From contig JAQFVV010000253.1 of the NCBI GenBank assembly GCA_028023455.1, positions 690,469-754,468 of the forward strand: DNA of 64,000 nt, given 5' to 3'. Below the pieces are notes generated by a model. That model was given only the letters and a program-made list of their open reading frames with translations. It was not told where the DNA came from and ran no database searches. The position numbers and the translations under genes were made by a program. Origin of the DNA: Epiperipatus broadwayi. Its lineage: Eukaryota > Onychophora > Udeonychophora > Euonychophora > Peripatidae. This document shows, piece after piece, positions 1 to 11,039 of this stretch. Position 1 is the first letter of the stretch, and each line of letters starts with the position of its first letter.

Positions 1-2127
1 TATCCGCTCATTAGCACACATACTTTATAAATCTAACATGTAAGTAGAATGTTAAAAAAAATGTTAATAGAAATTAGAAAAATCAAGTTCTTAGAAAAGA
101 GTTTTAAATCATTATCTCCCCCTCCCTTCTAAGCGCTGAAATCTATACTTTCTCAAGACAAAATAATTTAATATTTTAACACCACCTATTATTTCACATT
201 CACTCGCAATTATACACATATAAAATATTACTATGTATGTGCATGTTTTATCCCAAGATCGGAAGAACATGTTTTATCCCAAAATAATAATAATATATTA
301 GTTAAAACTAAAATCATAATACCATAAAAAAAATTATTTTACACATTAATATTTCATAACTGTAAAATTAATAAACAAATAAATTTTGATACATTCAAAA
401 TCATTTATGTAGTTCAAAGCTATTATTATTAAGACATTCTTGGTTTCCATCGATCTGAATTGTCTTTAAAAGTTCTTTAAATAAAATATGTCACTTTATT
501 ACTAAATTTTTATTAATACTCTGATTTCATAAAGAAAATAGATATAAAAGTCATATTACCGATCCAAGGGTTCACTTGTCTTGTATACTGTCTATACTTG
601 GCAGCAACAATTTCCGTGTTCTTTGGAACAATCACTTTCTTGAAGTATATAATTATTTGATGATGAGGATCCTATTGAGGTTATTTGCTTTAGTGGATAA
701 TTTGGAAATCATTATATCAATTTTTCTTCTCTTCCTGTCAAGCATTATTCTTTTAGTGAATGAAATACAGCAGTTGTTTTCACATTTATAAATTTTCTTG
801 AGTTTAAACTCAGTTGTTGGAACAATTAATTGGACTTGATGATTAATATTTATCGGTAGATTAATTCATCTTTCATCGAATGCAGGTGAATGCTTTCTTC
901 CTTCTATTAAGAACATCTTATTTCTCTGGTCAGTTGAAAGGTGTAGAATATTATTTTAGACAAAACATCTTTTCTTTCCTATATGATGTGCAGCTTCCCA
1001 GATGGTCAGGCAAAGATGGGACATACATATAATTTTTCTAGCCAGTCATTTCTTATATTTTCAACATTCAATTTAATAGTCTAATAATCTGAATCATAAT
1101 CACAATAATAATAATTCAACTGATTTTTCCAGACAGCTTTTTATATCCAATTTTTGAGCTAACTTAACCAATCAGAGATAGCGTCACTTGCTATTTTTGG
1201 ACAAATTCATTTTAATTAGATCTCTAATTTATTTTCAACTAAATTATTTTTCAACTGAAAAGTTTAATCCTTTTTCCAGACACTTTTGTTTTAAAAAAAA
1301 ATAGACTTAATCTTTTTTTTTTTTACACCTAGGTAACATTTCAAATTTTTGAGCTTCCTTCTTTAGATCTTAAGATAAGACAATTTCAAAATTAGAGTTC
1401 CCACCCAGCTTAAGCTCCCAAAGTGACAAACAATCATTTACAAAAACAAAATTGCTACAAAAATAGATATCTGATTCAACAGATTTCCTCTTTTAACATA
1501 AAATTGTACAAAAAAATAATTTGACATATTTAACCCTTCAAAAAGAAACTTTTCTTTCAATATTTAATAAATGTAAATTTCTGTATGTAATGTACACACA
1601 TACTTCATTATTTCAAATCATTCATAAACTAACATTAAATAATATAATTGCTAGCTTAGTAATTATAACCCTATTATTTAATTAAATCTGTAACTTTTAA
1701 ATCCCAATTACAATTATAGAAAAGCAAAATAGAAGTATAGAATAAGATATTAGAATTGATCAAGCATAGGTTAGTTTTAAAGAAAGTCAAAGTGTTTAAT
1801 ATTTGAAATATAAAACAATTAAATAACTTACACATACACTGCTTATACGTATGCATTATAACTTTGCTTTTTAACAGAAAATTTAAATATTAAATGTGTG
1901 TACTGCTCTTTTTGAGATTTATTAACACACAAACAAGTAAAGCATATAATTGCTGTCCCACTCTCTTTCTGTCTAAAGCTTTTAAAATTTTGATCTGGTA
2001 GGGTTTGAACTTGGATGCCCTACAGCTTCTTTTATGGTTATATAAAAATGTGATGATGATTTTGTTTTACATTTTCTTACATGCACATTACTATAAATTT
2101 AGCTAATGACTAAATTGTAATGGCACA
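1..2127 (-). repeat. 3' LTR of element A (partial)
   Basis: It matches 6686-8778 almost base for base, with scattered substitutions and small indels. The LTR begins, on the minus strand, at 2127 with TGTGCC. Its GTTACA end lies about 1.4 kb before the window start, judging by the 5' copy. It has no coding potential of note. It carries a 26-bp insertion near 256-281 that the other copy lacks. Confidence 0.8.
256..281. other. Probable assembly artefact: adapter-like stretch plus 14-bp duplication
   Basis: The left LTR copy repeats a short TTTTATCCC-containing segment twice around a stretch reading agatcggaaga, the start of the Illumina adapter read-through sequence. The 5' LTR copy at the same place (about 6926-6945) has the segment once and no adapter-like bases. 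An adapter-containing read joined during assembly explains both the bases and the duplication. Confidence 0.6.
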
Positions 2128-2144
2128 ACTTTCCCCCCCTTCGG
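2128..2144 (-). other. Polypurine tract of element A
   Basis: On the minus strand a run of G and A (seven G in a row) ends immediately before the TGTGCC start of the 3' LTR. This is the expected place and composition for the plus-strand primer of reverse transcription. The bases outside the matching start of the other LTR copy are unrelated (AT)n, so the LTR edge is well fixed. Confidence 0.75.
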
Positions 2145-2579
2145 ATAAAATCATCAGCACCTTTGTTTTAACTATATTTAATAAAAAAATCCTAACTAAT
2201 AAAATACACTAATAATAATAAACACACTAATAATATATAAAAAAAAAATTTCTAACTACTGGTAAATATCATATTTTTCATTAGAAAACTTAAAAGTAAT
2301 TTATTTGGAGATCTTTGCCAAGCTACTCTGCTGAAGTATAAGGGATCAAACTCCTAGCATTATAGGTTCCCTTATTCCCATCAAGAGTAGCAAGCATAAA
2401 GGCATTCTCTCCTATTTTTTTGGTAATTTGGAATGGCTTTTTCTTTTCAAATCATATTGTGGTCTGCATAAAATTGCACATGTACATCCAGTCCATTTTT
2501 AATATTTCCATTTTTCATCTTGACTGGGTATTTATAAAACATATCTGGAGGATTTATTTTATATAACCTCCTATTACAA

Positions 2580-3230
2580 ACTCCATTTAGAAATATGGAC
2601 TCTTGGTACCATACGTAATATGCCTTGAAGTTTTTCAGAGAGATTGACTCTCTATACCATACATATTTTATTTTTAAACTTTCCAGAAAGATTGACTCCC
2701 TGTACCATATATAAGGCACTTTGAAGTTTTCCAGAGAGATTGGCTTTCTATACCAGATATCATTCATCCTTAAATCTTCCAGAGAGATTGATTCTCTGGG
2801 CCATATACAATTTATTTTTAAATTTTCTAGAAAGGTTGACTCTTTGTACCAGACATAATTTATTTTTAACTTTTTCATAGTATTTAAATTTTTCAGAGAG
2901 GTTTGGACATTTACATTTTTCAGAGAGATAGATTTTTTGTACCATATATAATGGACATTTAAACTCTTCAGAGAGATTGACTCTCTGTACCAGATATAAT
3001 CTGCTTTTAACTCTTTCAGAGTATCTAAATTTTTAGAGAGATTGATTCTCTGTCTGATACACACTGGACATTTACATTTTTCAGAGAGATTGCCTCTCTG
3101 TACCAGATATAACTTATGTTTGACTTCTCCAGAGTAGTTAAATTTTTCAGAGAGATTAATTCTCTGTACGATACACACTGAGTATTTAAATTTTTCAGAG
3201 AGATGGATTCTCTTAATTTCATCACCTCAT
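2580..3230 (-). repeat. Degenerate minisatellite, ~48-60 bp unit, about 12 copies
   Basis: A core reading, on the plus strand, cagagagattgactctct recurs at about 2637, 2685, 2732, 2780, 2829, 2894, 2920, 2970, 3034, 3080, 3141 and 3197. Each core is a small inverted repeat (agagag...ctctct). On the minus strand the units remain largely open and encode variants of a RESISLKNLN peptide, sometimes with CKCPVC. Two overlapping minus frames stay open across different parts. The array forms the tail of the gag-like ORF of element A. Confidence 0.75.
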
Positions 3231-3933
3231 CTGGTGTGTGGAGTTTTTCCTCCCATTCTCTTTTCCTTCTTTTCACTTTATGATCTACCCCAATCTGCTC
3301 TTTGGTCATCATCTCATTTACTCTCTTTACTGGGAGACTTGGTTTTGCAGCTACTATTGGCCTTTCTACTTCTGGGAACTTATCCTCTATCAGTGTTTTA
3401 GCTGATTTACCTATTTCTTCCTCTAATCTCTCACTCCTTTCTCTATTATCAGTAGTCTGACAATCTAGCTTATCTTTTAACACTAGTGAGCTTTGACTAC
3501 CTTCTATTATGCTCTCTATGGATTGACATATCCTTTGTCCTAGACTTTCCATACTTTTATTATTTTTCTCTATCTTTTGTTCTAGATTTATCATCCCTTG
3601 CTTACTATCTTCTCTTAGACTCTCTATATTGTGCTTATTATCTTCTCTTAGACTTTTGAACATCTGCATTATCATTAATTTCATGTCTGAGAGTTCTTTA
3701 TTTTTTATCTGAATCTGGCCAACTTCCAGATCCTCATCTACTTCCACACTTGAGGCTGTATTATTGCTACTAACATTAAAGGCATCTTCCTCTACTTCCT
3801 CTCTTTCCTCTTGTGTTTGTTTTAAGAAAACCTCCCTATCCTCTTCTTCAGTATGAAAATGATCACTGATTCCTGGTATTGGGGCACCTTCCTCTTCCAT
3901 AACCTCTTCCATACTATAATTTAGTTCACTCAT
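3025..3933 (-). CDS. Gag-like ORF of element A: acidic coiled-coil protein with repeat tail
   Basis: An open frame of 302 codons begins at 3933, about 1.3 kb inside the 5' LTR, where gag would start. Residues 1-70 are strongly acidic. Residues about 75-190 are rich in Glu, Lys, Leu and Asn with heptad-like spacing (SLREDNKHNIESLREDSK), suggesting a coiled coil. A basic patch KVKRRKREWEEK follows near residue 220. The last ~60 residues come from the tandem-repeat array. No capsid fold, complete CCHC knuckle, protease or RT motif can be seen. Its position and its resemblance to the coiled-coil N-terminus of the other LTR element's gag suggest a Gag-type structural protein, but that is inference. 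It is the only long ORF of the internal region. A second minus ORF (2447-3178, another frame) is largely repeat-encoded. Confidence 0.55.
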   Translation of the reverse strand: MSELNYSMEEVMEEEGAPIPGISDHFHTEEEDREVFLKQTQEEREEVEEDAFNVSSNNTASSVEVDEDLEVGQIQIKNKELSDMKLMIMQMFKSLREDNKHNIESLREDSKQGMINLEQKIEKNNKSMESLGQRICQSIESIIEGSQSSLVLKDKLDCQTTDNRERSERLEEEIGKSAKTLIEDKFPEVERPIVAAKPSLPVKRVNEMMTKEQIGVDHKVKRRKREWEEKLHTPDEVMKLRESISLKNLNTQCVSYRELISLKNLTTLEKSNISYIWYREAISLKNVNVQCVSDRESISLKI

Positions 3934-4476
3934 GCTATAAAACTATATATATCCCATCTGTGCTTCCCTGACCATCAAAAACCCACACATCCTTTCCTTG
4001 TCTGACACCTATCTCTTTGACTAACTGACTGATTTGCTTTTCACCTTATCATGCATTACAAATACAAAAAAAAATTTAATGTCCTTATTTGATGAACTAC
4101 ACAACAATAATCTATATAGTGCATGTCTGTCTGCAATAGCCCAAATTATACATTCATCCATTCTCCCAGAAATCTGACAGATATTGACAGTCCACAGAAT
4201 GACTAGCAGTTCACAATCTTGAGATAAATGAAAGAATTCAGTCACAGCACTATAATCACACAATGTATCATGAGCACTCAGAAGATCATCCCAATTCGAT
4301 CACTATTAACTACCACAACCCTTGATTGAATGATGCAAACTCTGTTGCAATAAAAGAAGTATTAAGTCTTAGGGGCTAAAATAGATAAACTATGCCTTGC
4401 TCTCTCTCTTGGAGTCTTATGTGGCAAGTATCAAGGAATGCCCTGCTTATTATAGACTACAAAAACGAAACCTTTC

Positions 4477-4668
4477 TCTCTCTCTTGGAGACTTATAGGC
4501 TGATATCATGGCAGGACTACTGTTAACTGCTTCATGATAAAATAAGAATAACATATAAACTTGATTGGAAAACTATGCCATGCTCTCTCTCTTGGAGACT
4601 TATAGGCTGGTATCATGGCAGGTCTGCTGTTAACTGCTTCATGATAAAATAAAGATAACATATAAATT
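4477..4668. repeat. Two-copy tandem repeat, 107-bp period
   Basis: The phrase ctctcttggagacttatagg recurs at about 4480 and 4587, followed in both by closely similar bases through ataacatataaa. A third, weaker start (ctctctctcttggagtctta) lies near 4402. All lie in the element A leader. Confidence 0.7.
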
Positions 4669-4790
4669 GGGTTGGAGCAGTGAATGGGTTTGATCATTCA
4701 TAAGTTACATGAAATACATAGCATTCTCAAGGCAATGACAAAACTCTCCACTCATCATCAAAACTGCAATCTAACCAACCAAACTCCAAT

Positions 4791-4809
4791 GATCGGAAGA
4801 GCACACGTC
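4791..4809 (+). other. Illumina TruSeq adapter remnant in the assembly
   Basis: Nineteen bases match the TruSeq read-through adapter exactly (gatcggaagagcacacgtc) and then the match stops abruptly. A chance match of this length is very unlikely. The local sequence should be treated as an assembly join of doubtful correctness. Confidence 0.85.
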
Positions 4810-5227
4810 CAATCATAGACTTTTTTACAAAATGAACTCCCCAAACACACATGAGACTACTATTCCATAATTCATCACTATTACTATGCCTATCCTATCT
4901 GGCAATAAATCATTTTAATGTTCCACAAAAAAATCTATTATTTATTTCACCTTTGTCTTAAGTTGTGATATTCATCTCTATTTTCAAAATTGATAAAACA
5001 AAACTAAGCTGTTTTATGGCTGTACCCATTTTATCATCATCAATGAAAAATTAAATCATATTAAACATCATCATCTAAAATAAGACTGTTTGGCCAAGAA
5101 AATTTTGTAAGACAAAAAAAATTTTTACTGAAAAAAAAAATTTTACTAAAAAAATTTCTCTCTTTTTAACCACACATCTCCTATCATTCTATAGACTCCC
5201 TTTTTCAGGTATATGGTAAAATATCAA

Positions 5228-5245
5228 GCCCCAGTTGGGCATCCA
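5228..5245 (-). other. Primer-binding site of element A
   Basis: On the minus strand tggatgcccaactggggc begins one base after the GTTACA end of the 5' LTR. TGG is the complement of the tRNA CCA end, and the rest resembles lysine-tRNA-type sites. The exact tRNA cannot be settled by eye. Confidence 0.65.
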
Positions 5246-5246
5246 T

Positions 5247-8200
5247 TGTAACAAAATTAAAGGTAGATCAAAGATCCAGTGTATTTAAATGAGATCTGGT
5301 TTATTAAAGAATCAAAAAAATTCAAGAATTGTAAAAATCTCAAATATTCCAGTTTTGTTAAAAAAATGTAACTTAATAAAGATGATCAAACGATCCAAAT
5401 GTAAATCTTTATTTTATCTCAAAAAGATTCCAATATAAATATTTAGCCTAATAAATGAAAAATGCATTGTAGATTTTTATATCAAAAGAAAAGCATTATT
5501 TAACATGAGTAGTGACTATTAAACCAAAGATCAGACTGAGTTATCTATCATATTACAGGTCATTGGATGAAATGAAACATATTTCTATCATTAGATTTCT
5601 CAAGATATCCCACTATCAATAATTATAAGCAAATTATTAATAACAAGTATTATAACTTAGGTATATGAAATCACGTGAGGTGAGTACACTAGTAATTCAA
5701 TAAAATATAACTCAGGTATACAGACAGTAGATCTTATCCACTTTCATTTCTTGGTTTGATGTTAAGTGCATGTTTAAACAAATACTAAGTGAATATGGTC
5801 TAGCAGGGCGCCACTAGATTATCTGAATCTAGACACAGTTATATCTAATAACCTTTCACATGTACCGGGTTTGAATCCCCTTTTGGTACTTTATTTCTAA
5901 TAAAAATGGGAGATTTTGCTTTTTGAGCCATATCACTATACGCACTAATATTTAGGTAAAAGTAAAACATCTTTAAACCAAAGTGGAGTATATTAGACAT
6001 AAATCATTTCTTAGATCTTAGCATAACAAATGTGTTTCAATATTTTTATAAGTTTACTAGCTCAGATTATATATAACTAATTTAGGATGGCAATTCACTC
6101 ATCCTTGCATGAAATAGATGACGGGATGTGGTTATAATAATACTAAGAAATCACTAAATATTATAAAATCAATATTTATTTATGGCCTTTAAACAGTTAA
6201 ACAGCTCATTAATTAAAACGTTGATGATGATGATGATGATGATAATAATAATAACGATAATGACAAGGGTTTCAACTACCACTCTAGGACTAAGCCTAAA
6301 CATAAAACTAATTTTTATACAGAAATTCATAATTATTGCTTAATTTTAGCATATTTACTTATATCTTAAATAACTAATATTCAACCACTGATGATGATGA
6401 ATGATCACACTTAACAAAGACTACACTTAATGAAATATATACACCTCGTTTAATAAAACAAACTAATATTTATTACTGCATTTCTAACATATACATAAAA
6501 ATTTCTAGATAAACATGAAAATTGATATGAATAATAATAATAATAATAATTGATTATATAACAATCCTCAGATTAATTTCAAGTTCTTCCCCCTTTCCCT
6601 TCAAATGTATATTGTATTAAGTTGGATGTCACATTGACCATGATTTTCACTCCATGAGAAAAGTATTTCAAGAAAAAAAAATATTATCCGCTCATTAGCA
6701 CACATACTTTATAAATCTAACATGTAAGTAGAATGTTAAAAAAAATGTTAATAGAAATTAGAAAAATCAAGTTCTTAGAAAAGAGTTTTAAATCATTATC
6801 TCCCCCTCCCTTCTAAGCGCTGAAATCTATACTTTCTCAAGACAAAATAATTTAATATTTTAACACCACCTATTATTTCACATTCACTCGCAATTATACA
6901 CATATAAAATATTACTATGTATGTGCGTGTTTTATCCCAAAATAATAATAATATATTAGTTAAAACTAAAATCATAATACCATAAAAAAAATTATTTTAC
7001 ACATTAATATTTCATAACTGTAAAATTAATAAACAAATAAATTTTGATACATTCAAAATCATTTATGTAGTTCAAAGCTATTATTATTAAGACATTCTTG
7101 GTTTCCATCGATCTGAATTGTCTTTAAAAGTTCTTTAAATAAAATATGTCACTTTATTACTAAATTTTTATTAATACTCTGATTTCATAAAGAAAATAGA
7201 TATAAAAGTCATATTACCGATCCAAGGGTTCACTTGTCTTGTATACTGTCTATACTTGGCAGCAACAATTTCCGTGTTCTTTGGAACAATCACTTTCTTG
7301 AAGTATATAATTATTTGATGATGAGGATCCTATTGAGGTTATTTGCTTTAGTGGATAATTTGGAAATCATTATATCAATTTTTCTTCTCTTCCTGTCAAG
7401 CATTATTCTTTTAGTGAATGAAATACAGCAGTTGTTTTCACGTTATAAATTTTCTGGATTTAAACTCAGTTGTTGGAACAATTAATTGGACTTGATGATT
7501 AATATTTATCGGTAGATTAATTCATCTTTCATCGAATGCAGGTGAATGCTTTCTTCCTTCTATTAAGAACATCTTATTTCTCTGGTCAGTTGAAAGGTGT
7601 AGAATATTATTTTAGACAAAACATCTTTTCTTTCCTATATGATGTGCAGCTTCCCAGATGGTCAGGCAAAGATGGGACATACATATAATTTTTCTAGCCA
7701 GTCATTTCTTATATTTTCAACATTCAATTTAATAGTCTAATAATCTGAATCATAATCACAATAATAATAATTCAACTGATTTTTCCAGACAGCTTTTTAT
7801 ATCCAATTTTTGGGCTAACTTAACCAATCAGAGATAGCGTCACTTGCTATTTTTGGACAAATTCGTTTTAATTAGATCTCTAATTTATTTTCAACTAAAT
7901 TATTTTTCAACTGAAAAGTTTAATCCTTTTTCCAGACACTTTTGTTTTAAAAAAAAAATAGACTTAATCCTTTTTTTTCTTACACCTAGGTAACATTTCA
8001 AATTTTTGAGCTTCCTTCTTTAGATCTTAAGATAAGACAATTTCAAAATTAGAGTTCCCACCCAGCTTAAGCTCCCAAAGTGACAAACAATCATTTACAA
8101 AAACAAAATTGCTACAAAAATAGATATCTGATTCAACAGATTTCCTCTTTTAACATAAAATTGTACAAAAAAAATAATTTGACAGATTTAACCCTTCCTT

Positions 8201-8778
8201 TTCTTTCAATATTTAATAAATGTAAATTTCTGTATGTAATGTACACACATACTTCATTATTTCAAATCATTCATAAACTAACATTAAATAATATAATTGC
8301 TAGCTTAGTAATTATAACCCTATTATTTAAAATTAAATCTGTAACTTTTAAATCCCAATTACAATTATAGAAAAGCAAAATAGAAGTATAGAATAAGATA
8401 TTAGAATTGATCAAGCATAGGTTAGTTTTAAAGAAAGTCAAAGTGTTTAATATTTGAAATATAAAACAATTAAATAACTTACACATACACTGCTTATACG
8501 TATGCATTATAACTTTGCTTTTTAACAGAAAAATTAAATATTAAATGTGTGTACTGCTCTTTTTGAGATTTATTAACACACAAACAAGTAAAGCATATAA
8601 TAGCTGTCCCACTCTCTTTCTGTCTAAAGCGTTTAAAATTTTGATCTGGCAGGGTTTGAACTTGGATGCCCTACAGCTTCTTTTATGGTTATATAAAAAT
8701 GTGATGATGATTTTGTTTTACATTTTCTTACATGCACATTACTATAAATTTAGCTAATGACTAAATTGTAATGGCACA
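5247..8778 (-). repeat. 5' LTR of element A, 3532 bp
   Basis: Bounded on the plus strand by TGTAAC at 5247 and GGCACA at 8778, that is TGTGCC...GTTACA on the minus strand. The part from 6686 onward is duplicated at 1-2127. The part 5247-6685 has its counterpart before the window start. At 3.5 kb it is far longer than ordinary Ty3-type LTRs (a few hundred bp). It is AT-rich, with (GAT)n/(AAT)n at 6220-6250 and a tRNA-promoter-like B box near 5870 (ggtttgaatcc), possibly from an inserted SINE. No real ORF. Confidence 0.75.
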
Positions 8779-8812
8779 ATATATATATATATATATTATA
8801 TTGTATATATAT

Positions 8813-8857
<45 letters not shown>
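8779..8857. repeat. (AT)n microsatellite
   Basis: About 80 bp of alternating A and T with small interruptions, abutting the outer end of element A's 5' LTR. It is probably the insertion target. Confidence 0.95.
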
Positions 8858-8859
<2 letters not shown>

Positions 8860-9340
8860 TTTACGGTAACTGTAAGACTGCAGACATAAAATAAATCACA
8901 ATTAAATATTGTATAAGCTATTTTAATAATAAATATTATATAAAGTTAATTAAATCAGAAAGAATCCCACCTGAATAATTAATTACTATCTGGAACCCCG
9001 ACTGCACCAATAATAAGTAAAGTATTACACTGGGCAATTTTTTTTTTTCATTTTCTGTTGCATGAGGTTTTAGAACTTTTTCTATATATTTCTACATTGC
9101 TGATTCCAAATCTGAAATCCATTTTTTAGTGCATGCTCTAGTTTTTATGCAATTTTAATCTCTTTTTGTTACAGTTAATGGAATGCATTGATTTTCAAAT
9201 TGGAGTTAAAGGGCAACAACTCTTGGATTAAATATATCCCCAAAGCAATTAATGTTTTACAAACATCACTTTTACATAATTGTAGTTGTTTTTAAATGTA
9301 AAAAATTATTATCTGATAAAAACACCCACTTATTTTGTTT
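8858..9340. other. Anonymous AT-rich DNA
   Basis: I see no ORF, RNA gene or repeat boundary here apart from short A and T runs. Confidence 0.6.
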
Positions 9341-9352
9341 TTAATCTGAATC

Positions 9353-11017
9353 ATGGCTTCTTTGAGTAGGCATAAATGTAAGAATAGACCTGACACCTTC
9401 TGTTATATATGTAGCTGTTACACACTTCAACATCAAAGGCATAATATTTCATCATTTATGACACATGCATATATTGCCTATTTTCAAGTTCCCCTTGGCA
9501 ATCAAGACAAGAATTGGGCTCCTCATACTGTGTGTCATAATTGTGAGGAAAAGCTTCATGACTAGATAAAAGGAAAATGCAAAGGATTGCCTTTTGGTAT
9601 TCCAATGGTTTGACATGAACATAAGGACCACAGCAGTGACTGTTATTACTGTCTGATCCATACAAAAGGCATCGGCAAGAAAAAACAGCATATGATCACA
9701 TATGCTAATATTTCTTCAGCAATACGACATATCCCACACACTGAGATACTCCCAGTTTCAGTTTTCAAATATTTTATTTCTTCTAAGGACAAAAAAAGTG
9801 AACATGGTGATCAAGTGTATTTTAATAAGAAGCATAATAAAATGATTGTAGAATCTGAAGGGTCTTCTTCTGATTCCAAGCAGTCCCTAACCCCTCAGCA
9901 GTTTAGCCAAACCGAATTGAATGACTTAGTCAGAGATTTGGGACTATCAAAGAAAGCAGCTGAGATATTAGCTTCCAGGTTTCAAGAAAAGAATGTACTT
10001 CACCACTCAGCTAAAGCGTCCCATTTCAGAAAGGGTGAATAAATTTTTGTTGACTTTTTTTTCTGAAACACTTTGTTTATAATCATGATATCAGTAGTCT
10101 TTTCTGCCAGCTAGGTGTTATCACTTGCAGTCAAACAGAATGGCAGCTATTTCTTGACAGCTGTAAATAGAATCTGAAATGTGTTCTCCTACCCAATGGT
10201 AATATTTATGCAGTGGTTCCAATTGGTCATTCAACTCATCTGTAAGAAGATTATAATGACCTAAAGAATTGTCCTCAACTTACAGGATGAGATAACTGAA
10301 TCATTTCTGTGGATTTTAAAATGGTAAATTTCCTGCTAGGACAATAGAGAGGTTTCATGAAGTATTCCTGCTTTCTGGGTTTGTGGGACAGCTGAGCTCA
10401 GAAAAAATACTGGATACAGAAGGAGTAGCTGAAACATGAATCTCTGGAAGTAGGGATGCAAAATATTGTGAATAAACCTGTAGTTAATTGAGACAGTATC
10501 ATTTTCCCCCACTTCACATTAAACTTGACTTAATAAAGCAGTTTGTTCAGGCTTTGAATAGAAAAAATGAATGCTTTGAATATATTATTTCTGCTCTTCC
10601 TGCCTTGTCTTTCAAGAAGATAAAAGCAGATGTATTCGATGGACCTCAAATTAGAATCCTCATATGTGATGAAGAATTTCCCAAGAAGATGAATAAGGAG
10701 AAGGAAGCAGCATGGCAGTCTTTTGTGGCAGGTACAAAGAACTTCCTTGGCAACAAAAAAGGATAAAACTGTGAACTTCCAGTTCAAATGATGCTGTTGG
10801 TTTTCTGTGTCATTAATGTAACATGAGCATTAAGATTCACTTCCTGAACAGTCACCTTGATAAGTTTCCTGAAAATCTTGGAACTCTTAGTGATGAGCAT
10901 GAAGAATGCTTTCATCAAGATCTGAAGATGATGGAAGGGGCAATGGGACAGAAATATAATGGCAGACTACTGCTGGAGCATCAAAGGAGGTTGTCCTCAA
11001 CAAGTACACAAATTTAA
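9353..11017 (+). pseudogene. Intronless broken copy of a dispersed invertebrate gene family of unknown function
   Basis: Colinear coding fragments in different plus frames: 9353-9565, 9692-10042, about 10100-10480 (with stops), 10488-10766 and 10823-11017. The N-terminus is Cys-rich (DTFCYIC ... VCHNCEEKL), probably metal binding. Then come LNDLVRDLGLSKKAAEIL, FPPLHIKLDLIKQF and KIHFLNSHLDKFPENLG with SDEHEECFHQD. I recognise this order from a family of ~600-700-residue uncharacterised proteins present in many copies in insects and molluscs. Function is unknown; the copy number suggests a transposon-borne gene. At least four frameshifts and several stops make this copy non-functional. The absence of introns fits either a retrocopy or an intronless transposon gene. 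Confidence 0.7.
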
Positions 11018-11039
11018 GAGGTACAAATGCAAATTTTTG

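Larger units (their letters stand above)
3934..5227 (-). other. Untranslated leader of element A
   Basis: About 1.3 kb between the primer-binding site and the gag-like ORF holds no convincing ORF. It contains a duplicated ~107-bp segment and an adapter-like stretch, annotated separately. Its length nearly equals the leader of the second LTR element in this window (45139-46443). Confidence 0.5.
1..8778 (-). mobile_element. Giant-LTR, gag-only LTR retrotransposon (element A), left end outside window
   Basis: Positions 1-2127 and 6686-8778 are direct copies of the same sequence. Read on the minus strand, both begin TGTGCC. Directly outside the left copy is a purine tract. Between the copies, at 5228-5245 (minus), lies a TGG-initial primer-binding-site-like stretch, just after a sequence ending GTTACA. 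This is the layout of an LTR retrotransposon: 5' LTR 5247-8778, internal region 2128-5246, 3' LTR from 2127 to beyond the window start. The internal region is only 3.1 kb, with one gag-like ORF and no reverse transcriptase, RNase H, protease or integrase, so the element must be non-autonomous. The two LTR copies differ at few positions, which suggests a fairly recent insertion. The right flank is an (AT)n array; the left flank cannot be seen. Confidence 0.8.

Noticed and set aside
576-791. Duplicate small ORFs at 576-791 and 7234-7485
   Set aside because: They lie in the two LTR copies of element A. They match because the LTRs match, end differently, and show no motif.
2580-3230. CRISPR-like or C2H2 zinc-finger array
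   Set aside because: Units are contiguous and degenerate without unique spacers, and the peptide repeats lack the paired His of C2H2 fingers. The host is eukaryotic.
5790-5890. Possible tRNA gene (B-box-like ggtttgaatcc)
   Set aside because: No convincing cloverleaf: the acceptor stem does not close and the spacing is wrong. At most a SINE remnant.
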